Assembly: GCA_963692465.1 (NCBI GenBank)
Contig: OY829943.1
Span: 1,116,001 to 1,180,000, forward strand
Length of the DNA: 64,000 bases
Source of the DNA: JAUZOB01 sp963692465
Lineage (GTDB): Bacteria > Bacteroidota > Bacteroidia > Bacteroidales > Prolixibacteraceae
Direction of reading: 5' to 3'
Shown here: positions 1 to 8,832 of the stretch, in pieces
Position numbering within the stretch: position 1 is the first letter of the stretch
How the letters are laid out: the number at the start of each line of letters is the position of its first letter
Program-made: the position numbers and the translations under genes
Notes under the pieces: model-generated
Database searches by the model: none
Told to the model about the DNA's origin: nothing
What the model saw: only the letters and a program-made list of their open reading frames with translations

Positions 1-686
1 ATCGACTATCCAATTGCAAGGTATTAATTCGTGCACATGGAGAACCCCCGCAAGTATATGAACACGCCAGAAAAAACAACATTCAACTAATTGATGCAAC
101 ATGTCCCGTTGTTCTGAAACTGCAAAAAAGAATCCAGTCCAGCTATGATGAAGCCAAGGGTCAGGGAGGGAAGATTGTAATTTATGGAAAAAAAGGACAC
201 GCCGAAGTTAACGGACTGATTGGTCAGATCGAAGGAGATGCACTTATTATCGAATCACCTAAAGACCTTAAAAATATTGATTTTAATCAACCAATCCGAC
301 TTTTTTCTCAAACGACAAAATCAATAGACGGCTTCCAAAAAATCGCAGCTGAAATCATACAAAAAGCAGCAAATCCTTTACAAGTTAAAATCAATGACAC
401 TATATGCAGACAAGTAGCCAATAGGGTTCCTCAGGTTCGTGAATTCGCAGGACAATATGAAGTCATCATCTTTGTCAGCGGAAGAAAAAGTTCAAACGGG
501 AAACTCCTTTACGAAGTGTGCAAACAGCAAAATAACAACAGCTATCTCATATCAGAACCCAATGAAATAAATACCTCTTGGTTTGAAGGGATAGAATCAG
601 TCGGAATTTGTGGCGCAACATCCACTCCCCATTGGTTGATGGAGCTCATTGCAAGTAAAATAGAACATGTTGCTAATATGAAATAA
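1..686 (+). CDS. ispH: 4-hydroxy-3-methylbut-2-enyl diphosphate reductase (IspH), 5' end missing
   Basis: The reading frame is open from base 3 and ends with TAA at 684-686, leaving about 227 residues of a protein that is usually 280-290 long in this phylum. IspH is a [4Fe-4S] enzyme that makes IPP and DMAPP in the last step of the MEP isoprenoid pathway. Visible family signatures are RAHGEPP and DATCPVV (histidine and second cluster cysteine), KKGHAEVNG (second histidine), NDTICRQVANR (third cluster cysteine), SGRKSSNG and GICGATSTPHWL near the C-terminus. The N-terminal part with the first cluster cysteine lies before the window. pfkA follows about 90 bp downstream on the same strand but has its own likely promoter, and the ispH-pfkA order is common in Bacteroidales. 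Confidence 0.95.
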   Translation, partial: RLSNCKVLIRAHGEPPQVYEHARKNNIQLIDATCPVVLKLQKRIQSSYDEAKGQGGKIVIYGKKGHAEVNGLIGQIEGDALIIESPKDLKNIDFNQPIRLFSQTTKSIDGFQKIAAEIIQKAANPLQVKINDTICRQVANRVPQVREFAGQYEVIIFVSGRKSSNGKLLYEVCKQQNNNSYLISEPNEINTSWFEGIESVGICGATSTPHWLMELIASKIEHVANMK

Positions 687-741
687 TTCTAATATCTTAG
701 TGATGTGTGGAATAGTCCGGTACAGGATGCCACGCGTTATG

Positions 742-749
742 TATATTTG
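742..749 (+). promoter_or_regulatory. Probable -7 element (TATATTTG) of pfkA
   Basis: The octamer matches the Bacteroidota -7 consensus TAnnTTTG exactly and lies in the short gap between ispH and pfkA. It would start transcription near 756 and leave a leader of about 18 nt. No good TTG or TTTG -33 box is seen 17-23 bp upstream. Confidence 0.5.
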
Positions 750-773
750 CAATAAACCATTTATTAAAAGACA

Positions 774-1784
774 ATGGAAGACGCTTCAATGAATCCGACA
801 AAAGGTAAAATTAAAAAGATAGGGGTATTCACATCAGGTGGTGATGCTCCGGGCATGAATGCAGCTATCCGTGCAGTTACTCGTGCAGCCCTCGCAAACA
901 ATCTGGAAGTCGTAGGGATCAGGTATGGCTATAAGGGAATGATTAATGGAGAAATAATCCCTCTTCACTCCGCTGATGTGAGTGGTATCCTGCAACAAGG
1001 AGGAACCATCTTGAAAACGGCAAGGAGTATGGAATTCAAGACCGTTGAAGGAAGGAAAAAAGCCTATGACAACCTTATCGCACACGAAGTTGATGCTCTT
1101 GTTGTTATCGGAGGTGACGGATCTTTTATGGGAGCCAGCCTTTTCTCCAAAGAATACGATATCCCCGTTGTAGGGATTCCCGGAACCATCGACAATGATA
1201 TGTACGGAACAGACTACACTATTGGATATGACACTGCTTTAAATACCGTTATCGAGGCAGTTGATAAAATAAAAGACACTGCTAGTTCTCACGGACGAAT
1301 CTTTTTTGTTGAAGTCATGGGGAGAGAAGCCGGACTGCTTGCTCTAAGCAGTGGAATCGCCAGTGGAGCTGAAGTTATTTTGATTCCTGAAGATGAATCA
1401 GGGACCGAAGATTTGAAGAACTTTTTAGCCAATGGCTATCAAAAAAAGAAGACCAGTGGTATTATCATTGTTGCAGAAGGCGATCACGCCGGAGGAGCAT
1501 TGAAAATAGCAGAAAAAGTTACCACAGAACATCCGGATCTTGATGTACGTGTTTCTATCTTAGGACATATGCAACGAGGTGGTTCTCCTACTGCAAACGA
1601 TCGGATTGCAGCAACACAAATGGGAGTCGCTGCAGTGGAAGCTCTTCTGGACGACCAAAAAAGCATTATGATCGGGATACAAAATAATCGGATTGTACAT
1701 GTGCCTTTCAACAAAACAGTCAAGGCACATCGTCCGATTGATGAAAGCCTGGTTAAACTCCAAAGAATTCTTAACATTTGGTAA
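774..1784 (+). CDS. pfkA: ATP-dependent 6-phosphofructokinase
   Basis: This 336-residue protein phosphorylates fructose 6-phosphate to fructose 1,6-bisphosphate, the committed step of glycolysis, in the cytoplasm. The glycine-rich GGDAPG is at residues 22-27. GGDGS is at 113-117; a glycine at its fourth position is typical of ATP-using rather than PPi-using enzymes. The catalytic PGTIDND is at 136-142, and GHMQRGGSPTANDR forms part of the effector and subunit interface. Length fits the 320-340 residue bacterial family. The ATG at 774 is used here; an internal ATG at 789 would also give a complete protein, because the conserved region begins after residue 15. A strong terminator at 1810-1843 ends the transcript. 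Confidence 0.97.
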   Translation: MEDASMNPTKGKIKKIGVFTSGGDAPGMNAAIRAVTRAALANNLEVVGIRYGYKGMINGEIIPLHSADVSGILQQGGTILKTARSMEFKTVEGRKKAYDNLIAHEVDALVVIGGDGSFMGASLFSKEYDIPVVGIPGTIDNDMYGTDYTIGYDTALNTVIEAVDKIKDTASSHGRIFFVEVMGREAGLLALSSGIASGAEVILIPEDESGTEDLKNFLANGYQKKKTSGIIIVAEGDHAGGALKIAEKVTTEHPDLDVRVSILGHMQRGGSPTANDRIAATQMGVAAVEALLDDQKSIMIGIQNNRIVHVPFNKTVKAHRPIDESLVKLQRILNIW

Positions 1785-1809
1785 AAACTATTCATCTCTA
1801 TATCTTAGT

Positions 1810-1843
1810 AGCTGTTTCCGTAATGCCGGAAACAGCTTTTTTT
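1810..1843 (+). terminator. Rho-independent terminator after pfkA, abutting the priA start
   Basis: An 11-bp perfect stem (1810-1820 with 1827-1837) encloses a 6-nt loop and runs into a T-tract at 1837-1843. It is 26 nt after the pfkA stop codon and ends only 5 nt before the priA ATG at 1849, so it ends pfkA transcripts and also sits in the ribosome-binding region of priA. Confidence 0.85.
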
Positions 1844-1848
1844 ATCTT

Positions 1849-4323
1849 ATGAGCCAACAACAATTTGTCGATGTTATCCTTCCTTTGCCTCTTGGGCAAT
1901 TCACCTATGCTGTTCCTGAAGAATTCAACGATCAGGTAAGTCAAGGGAAAAGAGTTATCGTTCAGTTTGGAAAAAGGAAACTCTATTCTGCGTTAATTGT
2001 CAAAACCCATTTTAACAAACCCGCCCAATTTGAGGCTAAATTCATTGAGAACGTACTTGATGAGTCACCGGTTGTTGTCCCAATCCAGTTTACGTTTTGG
2101 CAATGGATTGCAAACTACTATATGTGCACAGAAGGAGAAGTTTACAAAGCAGCCCTTCCTTCCGGTTTAAAGATGGAAAGTCAATCGACCGTTTTTCTGA
2201 ATAACGCCGAAGCCTCATATCCCGATCTCAGTCCGACTGAAGACCTCATCTGCCAATTTCTTTTGAACCGACAAATAGCAACCATTGAAGAACTGATTAA
2301 GGCAATTGGGAAAGACAGTCTGAAATACATTCACAAGCTACTTTCACGTAATATCATACGTATCGAAGAAAAGATTGATTCCAACTACCAGCCTCGCAAA
2401 GAAGCATTCATCTCCTTATCCGAAGAATATAATACAGAACAAAAATTGCAAGAAGTATTCTTGCTGATCAAAAGAGCCAGAAAACAAGAACAGGTTCTTA
2501 TGGAATTTCTACATCTGAGCCATTTTTCTTCACCTTCGGCTCTAAAAGAAATATCAAGACAAGAACTATTGATAAAGACTCATGGAGCCCAGGCTGCTCT
2601 CAGTGTATTATTAAAGAAAAAAATTCTTGTTCAGGAAGAAAAAGAAGTCAACCGTCTTACTTCCGAAGAAGGTAATCCGGATGAGTTAAAATCATTAAAC
2701 GATGCTCAGCAGAAAGCTTTCTATGAGGTAAAAGCTTCGTTCGACCAACATCCGGTAGTTCTGTTACACGGCGTCACCTCCAGTGGCAAGACCGAAATAT
2801 ACATGCACCTCATCAAAGAATATATGGATCGGGGGCTTCAGGTTCTCTATCTTTTGCCTGAAATCGGATTAACGACACAGATAACAACCCGACTACAGAA
2901 CGTATTTGGCAAGCTTACAGGAATTTACCATTCGCGGTTTAGCGATAACGAGCGAGTCGAAACATGGAACAGGGTACTGGCATTTGCCGATCATAAACCC
3001 AACGCCTACCAGCTTATTCTGGGAGCCCGCTCAGCACTATTTCTTCCATTCAGCAAACTCGGACTCATCATCGTTGACGAAGAGCATGAAACATCCTATA
3101 AACAATTCGATCCGGCCCCCCGTTATCATGCCCGAGACGCAGCTATCTTGCTTGCACATCTGTGCGGAGCCAAAACTTTACTGGGAACGGCTACCCCTTC
3201 GATCGAAAGTTATTACAATGCGCAATCAGGTAAATATGGTTTCGTAGAATTAAGCTCCCGGTACTTAAATCTGGAACTTCCGGCAACAGTCATTGCCGAC
3301 ACCCGTGATGCCTACAAGCGAAAACTGATGCAAGGACACCTCACACCCGCATTATACGAGTCAATAGAAGCAGCCCTATCCAACAATCAACAAGTTATTT
3401 TATTTCAAAATAGGAGAGGTTTCGCACCTTTTATCCAATGCAAAGCCTGTGGATGGATTCCTCAATGCCCCCATTGTGATGTAAGCCTTACCTACCACAA
3501 AAACACCAATAGTCTCAACTGTCACTACTGCGGTTATTCCACAGCACTTCCACATCTTTGTCATACCTGTCACTCCGAAGATTTAGAGACCAAGGGATTC
3601 GGAACCGAAAAAATAGAAGAAGAAGTCAAGATCCTTTTCCCTGAGGCCAAAGTAGGACGGATGGACCTTGACACCACGCGAAAGAAAAAAGCTTTTGAAA
3701 ATATCATCTTTGACTTTGAACAACACAAAATAGATATCCTGATCGGGACTCAGATGATCACCAAAGGACTCGATTTTGAGAATGTGAGTTTAGTGGGCAT
3801 TCTCAATGCCGATAATCTTTTCAATTTTCCTGATTTCAGAGCTACCGAACGAAGTTTTCAATTAATAGCGCAGGTCAGTGGCCGTGCCGGACGGAAACAC
3901 GGACAGGGGAAAGTAATTATCCAAACCGCTACTCCCGACCATCCCGTTCTCAGCTTTATCCTAAAGAATGACTATATCGGAATGTATAAAAGTCAACTCA
4001 GCGAACGGCACCAATTTCAGTTTCCGCCATTCTTTCGACTCATTGTTTTCACTCTTCGTCATCGCGATCAAACCCGACTTAACCGGGCAGCCGGACAATT
4101 TGCCTCCTTACTAAAAAAAGCTTTCGGCAATCGGGTCCTTGGACCCCAGGATGCAGTCATCAGTAGAATGCAGAGCTACTATCAAAAGACCATCTGGCTT
4201 AAGACCGAAAGACAACTTCCCCCTTCTCAGGTTAAAAAACTAATTAACAGCAAAATATCTCTTATCAAAAATATTCCGGAGAACAGTACTCTTCAAATCA
4301 TTGCAGATGTTGATCCGAACTAA
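1849..4323 (+). CDS. priA: Primosomal protein N' (PriA replication restart helicase)
   Basis: PriA is a superfamily 2 3'-5' DNA helicase that recognises stalled or collapsed forks and reloads the replisome. With the ATG at 1849 the protein has 824 residues and begins MSQQQFVDVILPLPL, the usual PriA N-terminus. The frame is open further upstream, but that stretch is the pfkA terminator and the end of pfkA. The N-terminal third is the 3'-DNA-binding and winged-helix part. Walker A (GVTSSGKT) is at 308-315 and the DEEH box at 410-413. Eight zinc-binding cysteines are at 531, 534, 540, 543, 558, 561, 571 and 574. Later helicase motifs include GTQMITKGLDF and QVSGRAGR. No separate promoter is obvious. 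Confidence 0.96.
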   Translation: MSQQQFVDVILPLPLGQFTYAVPEEFNDQVSQGKRVIVQFGKRKLYSALIVKTHFNKPAQFEAKFIENVLDESPVVVPIQFTFWQWIANYYMCTEGEVYKAALPSGLKMESQSTVFLNNAEASYPDLSPTEDLICQFLLNRQIATIEELIKAIGKDSLKYIHKLLSRNIIRIEEKIDSNYQPRKEAFISLSEEYNTEQKLQEVFLLIKRARKQEQVLMEFLHLSHFSSPSALKEISRQELLIKTHGAQAALSVLLKKKILVQEEKEVNRLTSEEGNPDELKSLNDAQQKAFYEVKASFDQHPVVLLHGVTSSGKTEIYMHLIKEYMDRGLQVLYLLPEIGLTTQITTRLQNVFGKLTGIYHSRFSDNERVETWNRVLAFADHKPNAYQLILGARSALFLPFSKLGLIIVDEEHETSYKQFDPAPRYHARDAAILLAHLCGAKTLLGTATPSIESYYNAQSGKYGFVELSSRYLNLELPATVIADTRDAYKRKLMQGHLTPALYESIEAALSNNQQVILFQNRRGFAPFIQCKACGWIPQCPHCDVSLTYHKNTNSLNCHYCGYSTALPHLCHTCHSEDLETKGFGTEKIEEEVKILFPEAKVGRMDLDTTRKKKAFENIIFDFEQHKIDILIGTQMITKGLDFENVSLVGILNADNLFNFPDFRATERSFQLIAQVSGRAGRKHGQGKVIIQTATPDHPVLSFILKNDYIGMYKSQLSERHQFQFPPFFRLIVFTLRHRDQTRLNRAAGQFASLLKKAFGNRVLGPQDAVISRMQSYYQKTIWLKTERQLPPSQVKKLINSKISLIKNIPENSTLQIIADVDPN

Positions 4324-4496
4324 TATTAAGATCAATAAACAGGACTTTTATCTGCTTCTGATCATCTAACAACAGGAGTCTTATCGATGAAGCACACATA
4401 CACGTTATCAACTAATAATCTACACATTACACATTTAAGCCTGTTAAAGTTTGTTATAAAGTTTCACTGTCTGACCATTAGTCTTCGAATAAATAT

Positions 4497-4504
4497 TAAA
4501 TTTG
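4497..4504 (+). promoter_or_regulatory. Possible -7 element (TAAATTTG) of parAB
   Basis: An exact TAnnTTTG octamer lies 35 bp before the parA ATG in the 216-bp gap after priA. The expected -33 position (about 4474-4477) has no TTG, so the assignment rests on the -7 box and its location. I see no gene or strong hairpin in the rest of the gap. Confidence 0.35.
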
Positions 4505-4539
4505 AACTCGAATAATAAAAACATTAGCGAGACTATATA

Positions 4540-5337
4540 ATGGGTAAAATCATTGCATTAGCCAATCAAAAGGGAGGCGTGGGTAAAACCACAACTGCAA
4601 TTAACCTAGCTGCAAGCCTTGCAGTCCAGGAACAAAAAGTACTTCTTATTGATGCTGATCCTCAGGCCAATGCTACTTCTGGAATTGGAGTAGATGTCCG
4701 TACGGTCAAAAATAGCATTTATGATTGTCTGGTTGAGAATGCAGATCCGAATAAAATCATAACCAAGACTGACATAGAACGTTTAAGCATTATCCCGTCA
4801 CATATTGACCTGGTAGGAGCTGAAATTGAGATGCTCAACCTACCAGACAGGGAAAAAGTCCTAAAGAAAGTTCTGGAGCCAATAAAAAAAGATTACGATT
4901 ATATTCTGATAGACTGTTCCCCCTCACTGGGCTTGATAACCGTAAATGCATTAACCGCTGCAGATTCGGTTATAATTCCAGTTCAGTGTGAATATTTCGC
5001 ATTGGAAGGATTAGGCAAACTATTAAATACAATAAAAATAATCCAGAACAGATTAAATCCGGAACTAGACATCGAAGGGTTTCTCCTCACCATGTATGAT
5101 GCCCGATTAAATCTGTCTAATCAGGTTTATGACGAAGTACATCGTCATTTTCAGGAAATGGTTTTCGACACGATTATTCAGCGGAATATTCGACTGAGCG
5201 AAGCACCCAGCTACGGACAACCGGTCCTTTTGTATGATGCGAACTCCAAAGGCGCAGTCAATTATCTGAACCTGGCCCGTGAGATTATACAGAAGAACAA
5301 CAAAGTATCAAAAGAAGAACAAAAGATTAAAGCTTAA
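4540..5337 (+). CDS. parA: Chromosome partitioning ATPase ParA/Soj
   Basis: ParA-type ATPases bind DNA non-specifically as ATP dimers and, with ParB bound near the origin, drive chromosome segregation. The 265-residue protein has the deviant Walker A KGGVGKTT at residues 11-18, with the signature lysine at 11. IDADPQANATSG is the A' motif and ILIDCSPSLG the Walker B region. It has no N-terminal helix-turn-helix, which matches chromosomal rather than type Ia plasmid ParA. parB begins 28 bp downstream and the two form an operon. Housekeeping genes on both sides argue that this is the chromosomal locus. Confidence 0.94.
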   Translation: MGKIIALANQKGGVGKTTTAINLAASLAVQEQKVLLIDADPQANATSGIGVDVRTVKNSIYDCLVENADPNKIITKTDIERLSIIPSHIDLVGAEIEMLNLPDREKVLKKVLEPIKKDYDYILIDCSPSLGLITVNALTAADSVIIPVQCEYFALEGLGKLLNTIKIIQNRLNPELDIEGFLLTMYDARLNLSNQVYDEVHRHFQEMVFDTIIQRNIRLSEAPSYGQPVLLYDANSKGAVNYLNLAREIIQKNNKVSKEEQKIKA

Positions 5338-5365
5338 ATATTTTTCGGGTAAATTTTTCTCAAAT

Positions 5366-6253
5366 ATGGCTAAACGAAACGCACTAGGAAGAGGGTTAAG
5401 CGCATTAATGGATGATGCAGACAAAATAATGGAATCAGTACCTGCTGTTTCTGAAATAGACATTGACAAGATCGAAGCAAATCCATTTCAGCCCCGTACC
5501 CGATTCAATGAAGATGCACTGTCTGAGCTTTCTGGTTCTATTAAAAAATTCGGTATTATCCAACCAATAACGCTGAGAAAAATAGACGACGAACATTACC
5601 AGATTATTGCCGGAGAACGTCGTTTCAGAGCATCCAAACTGGCGGAATTAAAAAAAATTCCCGCCTATGTTCGTGATGCCAATGATGATGGAATGCTGGA
5701 GATGGCTCTTATTGAGAATATTCAAAGGGAAGACTTAGATGCAATTGAGATTGCTTTAAGTTACCAGCGACTCATTGAAGAATGCCATCTGACACAAGAA
5801 AATCTTGGCGATCGCGTCGGCAAAAAGAGATCAACCGTTACGAATTATCTTCGTTTGCTGAAACTACCTGCTGAGATTCAGAAAGGAATTCGCGATCGGG
5901 CAATAACAATGGGACATGCACGGACCTTAATTAACATCGAAGATCCAGACACCCAGATTATGATCTATCAACAGATTCTCAAATATGATTTCTCAGTCCG
6001 GAAAGTCGAAGAAATTGTTCGTAATCTGAACAATGAACAACCCGTTAATCCCGGCAACAATGAGTCAAACTCAAAAGACGAAGTAAAGACTGAAAATGAA
6101 TATCAGGAATTAAGGACCCACTTAAGCCGATTCTTCCAATCAAAAGTAGACTTTAAAATCAATGAAAAAGGAAAAGGAAAAATAGTCATTCCTTTCACGT
6201 CCACTAACGAATTGGAACGCATTGTCGGGATCCTCGATAAATTAAATTCATAA
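5366..6253 (+). CDS. parB: Chromosome partitioning protein ParB/Spo0J
   Basis: ParB binds parS sites, spreads as a CTP-dependent clamp and stimulates ParA. The ATG at 5366 gives 295 residues beginning MAKRNALGRGLSALM, the usual ParB N-terminus; the longer open frame upstream overlaps parA and is not used. The N-terminal CTPase domain contains NPFQPRTRF and GERRFRA, followed by ALIENIQREDL and the helix-turn-helix region (VGKKRSTVTNYLRLLKLP). A charged linker near residues 228-245 leads to the C-terminal dimerisation domain. No parS-like 16-mer was found in the window. Confidence 0.95.
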   Translation: MAKRNALGRGLSALMDDADKIMESVPAVSEIDIDKIEANPFQPRTRFNEDALSELSGSIKKFGIIQPITLRKIDDEHYQIIAGERRFRASKLAELKKIPAYVRDANDDGMLEMALIENIQREDLDAIEIALSYQRLIEECHLTQENLGDRVGKKRSTVTNYLRLLKLPAEIQKGIRDRAITMGHARTLINIEDPDTQIMIYQQILKYDFSVRKVEEIVRNLNNEQPVNPGNNESNSKDEVKTENEYQELRTHLSRFFQSKVDFKINEKGKGKIVIPFTSTNELERIVGILDKLNS

Positions 6254-6271
6254 CCCAAAATCTTTCATGAT

Positions 6272-6916
6272 TTGAAATTTTTTATTAGGTTTACACTGAT
6301 TTTAAGTCTGTTCCTTGGTAATTTTGAAACATTTGCCCAGACTATTCCGAAGGATAGTGCTAAGTTTATCCAGGTTATTCCGAAGGATAGTGTTGCTGTA
6401 AATAATAACGTTCCCGAGCATTCACCACAAAAGGCAACCCGTCTGTCGGCACTATGTCCCGGATTAGGGCAGATTTACAATCGGAAGTACTGGAAGGTTC
6501 CTGTTGTCTATGGAACTTTTGCTACATTAGGGTATTTTATAGGTTGGAATAATTTGTGGTTTCATCGGTATAAACGCGCTTATTTTGACCTTGTTAATGG
6601 AAATACCAATGGATACTATAAAGTTTTGGTTCTAAAAGTGAGTCCGAACTTTGATTTTAGCAATCCCGAAAATATCAGTTTTTTAACTGAAAGGTTTCAA
6701 CTCGGAGAAGAGTATTACAGAAGAAATCGGGATTTGTGTATAATTCTTTCTGCAGTCTGGTATGCATTTCAAATTGTCGACGCTAACGTTGATGGTCATT
6801 TAATTGATTTTGACATCAGCGATAAACTATCTTTTAATTTTAAACCCTTCACAGCGCCAATGGGGGAATATAACAGCAGACAATATATCGGGCTACAGTG
6901 TAATATCACATTCTAA
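6272..6916 (+). CDS. DUF5683 membrane protein with TTG start
   Basis: This 214-residue protein of unknown function resembles the DUF5683 family, which often lies between parB and a lytic transglycosylase in Bacteroidota. It starts with a signal peptide (MKFFIRFTLILSLFLGNFETFAQ, cleavage after AQ), then a low-complexity stretch with two copies of IPKDS. The conserved core includes LCPGLGQIYNRKYWKVP and a hydrophobic segment. The start is TTG at 6272: the only nearby ATG (6267) is in another frame and reads ATG ATT TGA, while the TTG begins exactly at the positively charged end of the signal peptide. It lies 18 bp after parB and 5-11 bp before the next gene. A role at the envelope is inference. 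Confidence 0.82.
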   Translation: MKFFIRFTLILSLFLGNFETFAQTIPKDSAKFIQVIPKDSVAVNNNVPEHSPQKATRLSALCPGLGQIYNRKYWKVPVVYGTFATLGYFIGWNNLWFHRYKRAYFDLVNGNTNGYYKVLVLKVSPNFDFSNPENISFLTERFQLGEEYYRRNRDLCIILSAVWYAFQIVDANVDGHLIDFDISDKLSFNFKPFTAPMGEYNSRQYIGLQCNITF

Positions 6917-6927
6917 AACGTATGCTC

Positions 6928-8715
6928 ATGAAAAAATGGACATACCTTTTTGTGGCACTGACCATTACTTTATCCATCTCGGTTGATGCTTTCGGAAAGG
7001 TTCATCATCAACATGGTACTAAAGATCGGGTTACGAAAAAACACGTAACTCATTCTTACAGAAATCGATCTACTGCTTCCCCTTCAATTGGAATAGCAGC
7101 CCCTTCCAACAAATTTCAATACGACCAGAATGTTGAAGATCCTTTTAATCAAAAAATTGACGATCTAATCAGCAGCTGGTATGTTAAATCGGCCTTTGAT
7201 AATGACGCCGCTCATTTAACAAAAGAAGAAGTAAAAAGTATGGATGTTCCGGATTCTGTTATTATCAGAAGACTCCAGAGTATCCCCTCCCCCGTTCCCC
7301 TTTCTTTTAACCCCATGGTAAAAAGAAATATCATGTATTATATTCAGCGTATACGCGGTAGAACAGAAGTCATGCTCGGCTTATCCAAGTTCTACTTCCC
7401 TATGATTGAAGAAGTACTTGATCGCTACGAACTACCACAAGAACTTAAATATCTCACCATCATCGAATCAGCCATCAATCCAAGAGCAGTCTCACCTGTC
7501 GGTGCCTGTGGTTTATGGCAACTAATGTATGGAACAGGAGTACAAAACGGTCTTGAAGTTAACTCATACGTTGACGAACGAAGAGATGTTTTGAAATCAA
7601 CAGAAGCGGCAGCTCAATATTTAAAAAAACTTTACGGAATCTTTAATGATTGGCATTTAGTAATTGCCGCTTACAATTGTGGGCCCGGAGCCGTTCAACG
7701 CGCTATTGCACGTAACGGAGGCGACAAAGATTACTGGAAAATTTATTATAGCTTACCTCAACAAACGAGGGACTATGTGCCGGCTTACATCGCAGCCACC
7801 TATGTTTTCCATTTTTATCAAAATCACCACATGCATCCCCGGACTCCTTCATTCTCTCTTTCCGCCGACACCATTATGGTCCACGACCATATTAATTTGC
7901 AGCAAATATCTCACGTTTTAAACCTCTCTGTCGAACAACTCAGAGAATATAACCCTCAATATCGTGGAGACGTTATCCCAGCAACGAGCAGCAAAGCTTA
8001 TGCTTTAAGGCTTCCGACGGATAAAATCAGACCTTATATCAGCAATTCCAAACAGATTATTGCCTACAACCGCGACCAGTACTTCAAAGACACCCGAATC
8101 AGAATGCCGGAAAGGAAGAACTATGCAAGTATCATTACCGACGAACTAAAAGGGAAAGTCAAAATTTTCTATACGATCAAAAACGGCGATAATATAAACA
8201 ACGTTGCCGAATGGTTCAAAGTGAGAATCTCTGACATGCGAAACTGGAATACCCTTAAACGAAATATTCTAAGCATCGGACAAAAAGTCGTCCTCTATGT
8301 CCCGGCCGCAAAAGCTGAAGAGTTTAACAAGAGCAATGAGCCTCACATCGGAGAAGAAAAATTAGCCGCTATTCAAAAAGCCAAGGATGAAAGATATCGC
8401 TCTCGCAAAGAGCAAAAAGAAGAAAAATTAGCCGCGGCACAAAAAGCGAAGGAAGGAACCTGGCACTCCCGAAAAGCACCAAAAGAAGAAAAAATTAGTC
8501 GCGTTGAGAAAGCGGAATCTAAAAAAGAGGATCTTCATAAAAAAGCGAAAGCAAAAGACGAACCGAAAACTTACACCATCAAAAAAGACGAGTCTTTATG
8601 GTCTATTGCTAAAAGATTTCCAGGAACCACCTGCAATGAAATCCTCAAATACAATGGAATTGACGACCCAAAGCATTTAAAACCAGGAGATAAAATAAAA
8701 ATACCCGAGATTTAG
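6928..8715 (+). CDS. mltD: Membrane-bound lytic murein transglycosylase D-like protein with LysM domains
   Basis: The enzyme cleaves the glycan strands of peptidoglycan in the periplasm, leaving 1,6-anhydro ends. Starting at ATG 6928 (MKKWTYLF; an ATG at 6922 adds two residues) it has 595 residues. A signal peptide covers about 1-23. The family 1 SLT domain spans about 155-300, with the catalytic glutamate at E180 in IIESAINP, followed by GLWQLM and AAYNCGPGAV. Three LysM-like modules follow: a degenerate one near 305-370, one in KIFYTIKNGDNINNVAEWF, and the terminal KTYTIKKDESLWSIAKRFP. A lysine/glutamate-rich linker with three related repeats separates the last two. It is the last gene before a strong terminator. 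Confidence 0.93.
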   Translation: MKKWTYLFVALTITLSISVDAFGKVHHQHGTKDRVTKKHVTHSYRNRSTASPSIGIAAPSNKFQYDQNVEDPFNQKIDDLISSWYVKSAFDNDAAHLTKEEVKSMDVPDSVIIRRLQSIPSPVPLSFNPMVKRNIMYYIQRIRGRTEVMLGLSKFYFPMIEEVLDRYELPQELKYLTIIESAINPRAVSPVGACGLWQLMYGTGVQNGLEVNSYVDERRDVLKSTEAAAQYLKKLYGIFNDWHLVIAAYNCGPGAVQRAIARNGGDKDYWKIYYSLPQQTRDYVPAYIAATYVFHFYQNHHMHPRTPSFSLSADTIMVHDHINLQQISHVLNLSVEQLREYNPQYRGDVIPATSSKAYALRLPTDKIRPYISNSKQIIAYNRDQYFKDTRIRMPERKNYASIITDELKGKVKIFYTIKNGDNINNVAEWFKVRISDMRNWNTLKRNILSIGQKVVLYVPAAKAEEFNKSNEPHIGEEKLAAIQKAKDERYRSRKEQKEEKLAAAQKAKEGTWHSRKAPKEEKISRVEKAESKKEDLHKKAKAKDEPKTYTIKKDESLWSIAKRFPGTTCNEILKYNGIDDPKHLKPGDKIKIPEI

Positions 8716-8729
8716 ATCAATCCATTAAA

Positions 8730-8782
8730 GACAAAAAAGCAGAAATCAATTTATAAAATCTATGATTTCTGCTTTTTTTGTC
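8730..8782 (+). terminator. Rho-independent terminator after the lytic transglycosylase gene
   Basis: A nearly perfect stem of about 19 bp, with core 8739-8748 pairing 8763-8772, has an A-tract on its left arm and seven T residues on its right (8773-8779). It begins 15 nt after the stop codon and would also work from the other strand. Confidence 0.85.
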
Positions 8783-8832
8783 CTATTTTCATAGTTAAAA
8801 TAATTTTTGCGCAATGGGGATAAATTTTTTCT

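Noticed and set aside
1693..1848. 52-codon upstream extension of priA
   Set aside because: It overlaps the end of pfkA and the terminator stem. The conserved PriA N-terminus begins at 1849.
6260..6300. Frameshift at the start of the DUF5683 gene
   Set aside because: An ATG in another frame first suggested a frameshift, but a TTG start gives a normal signal peptide without any correction.
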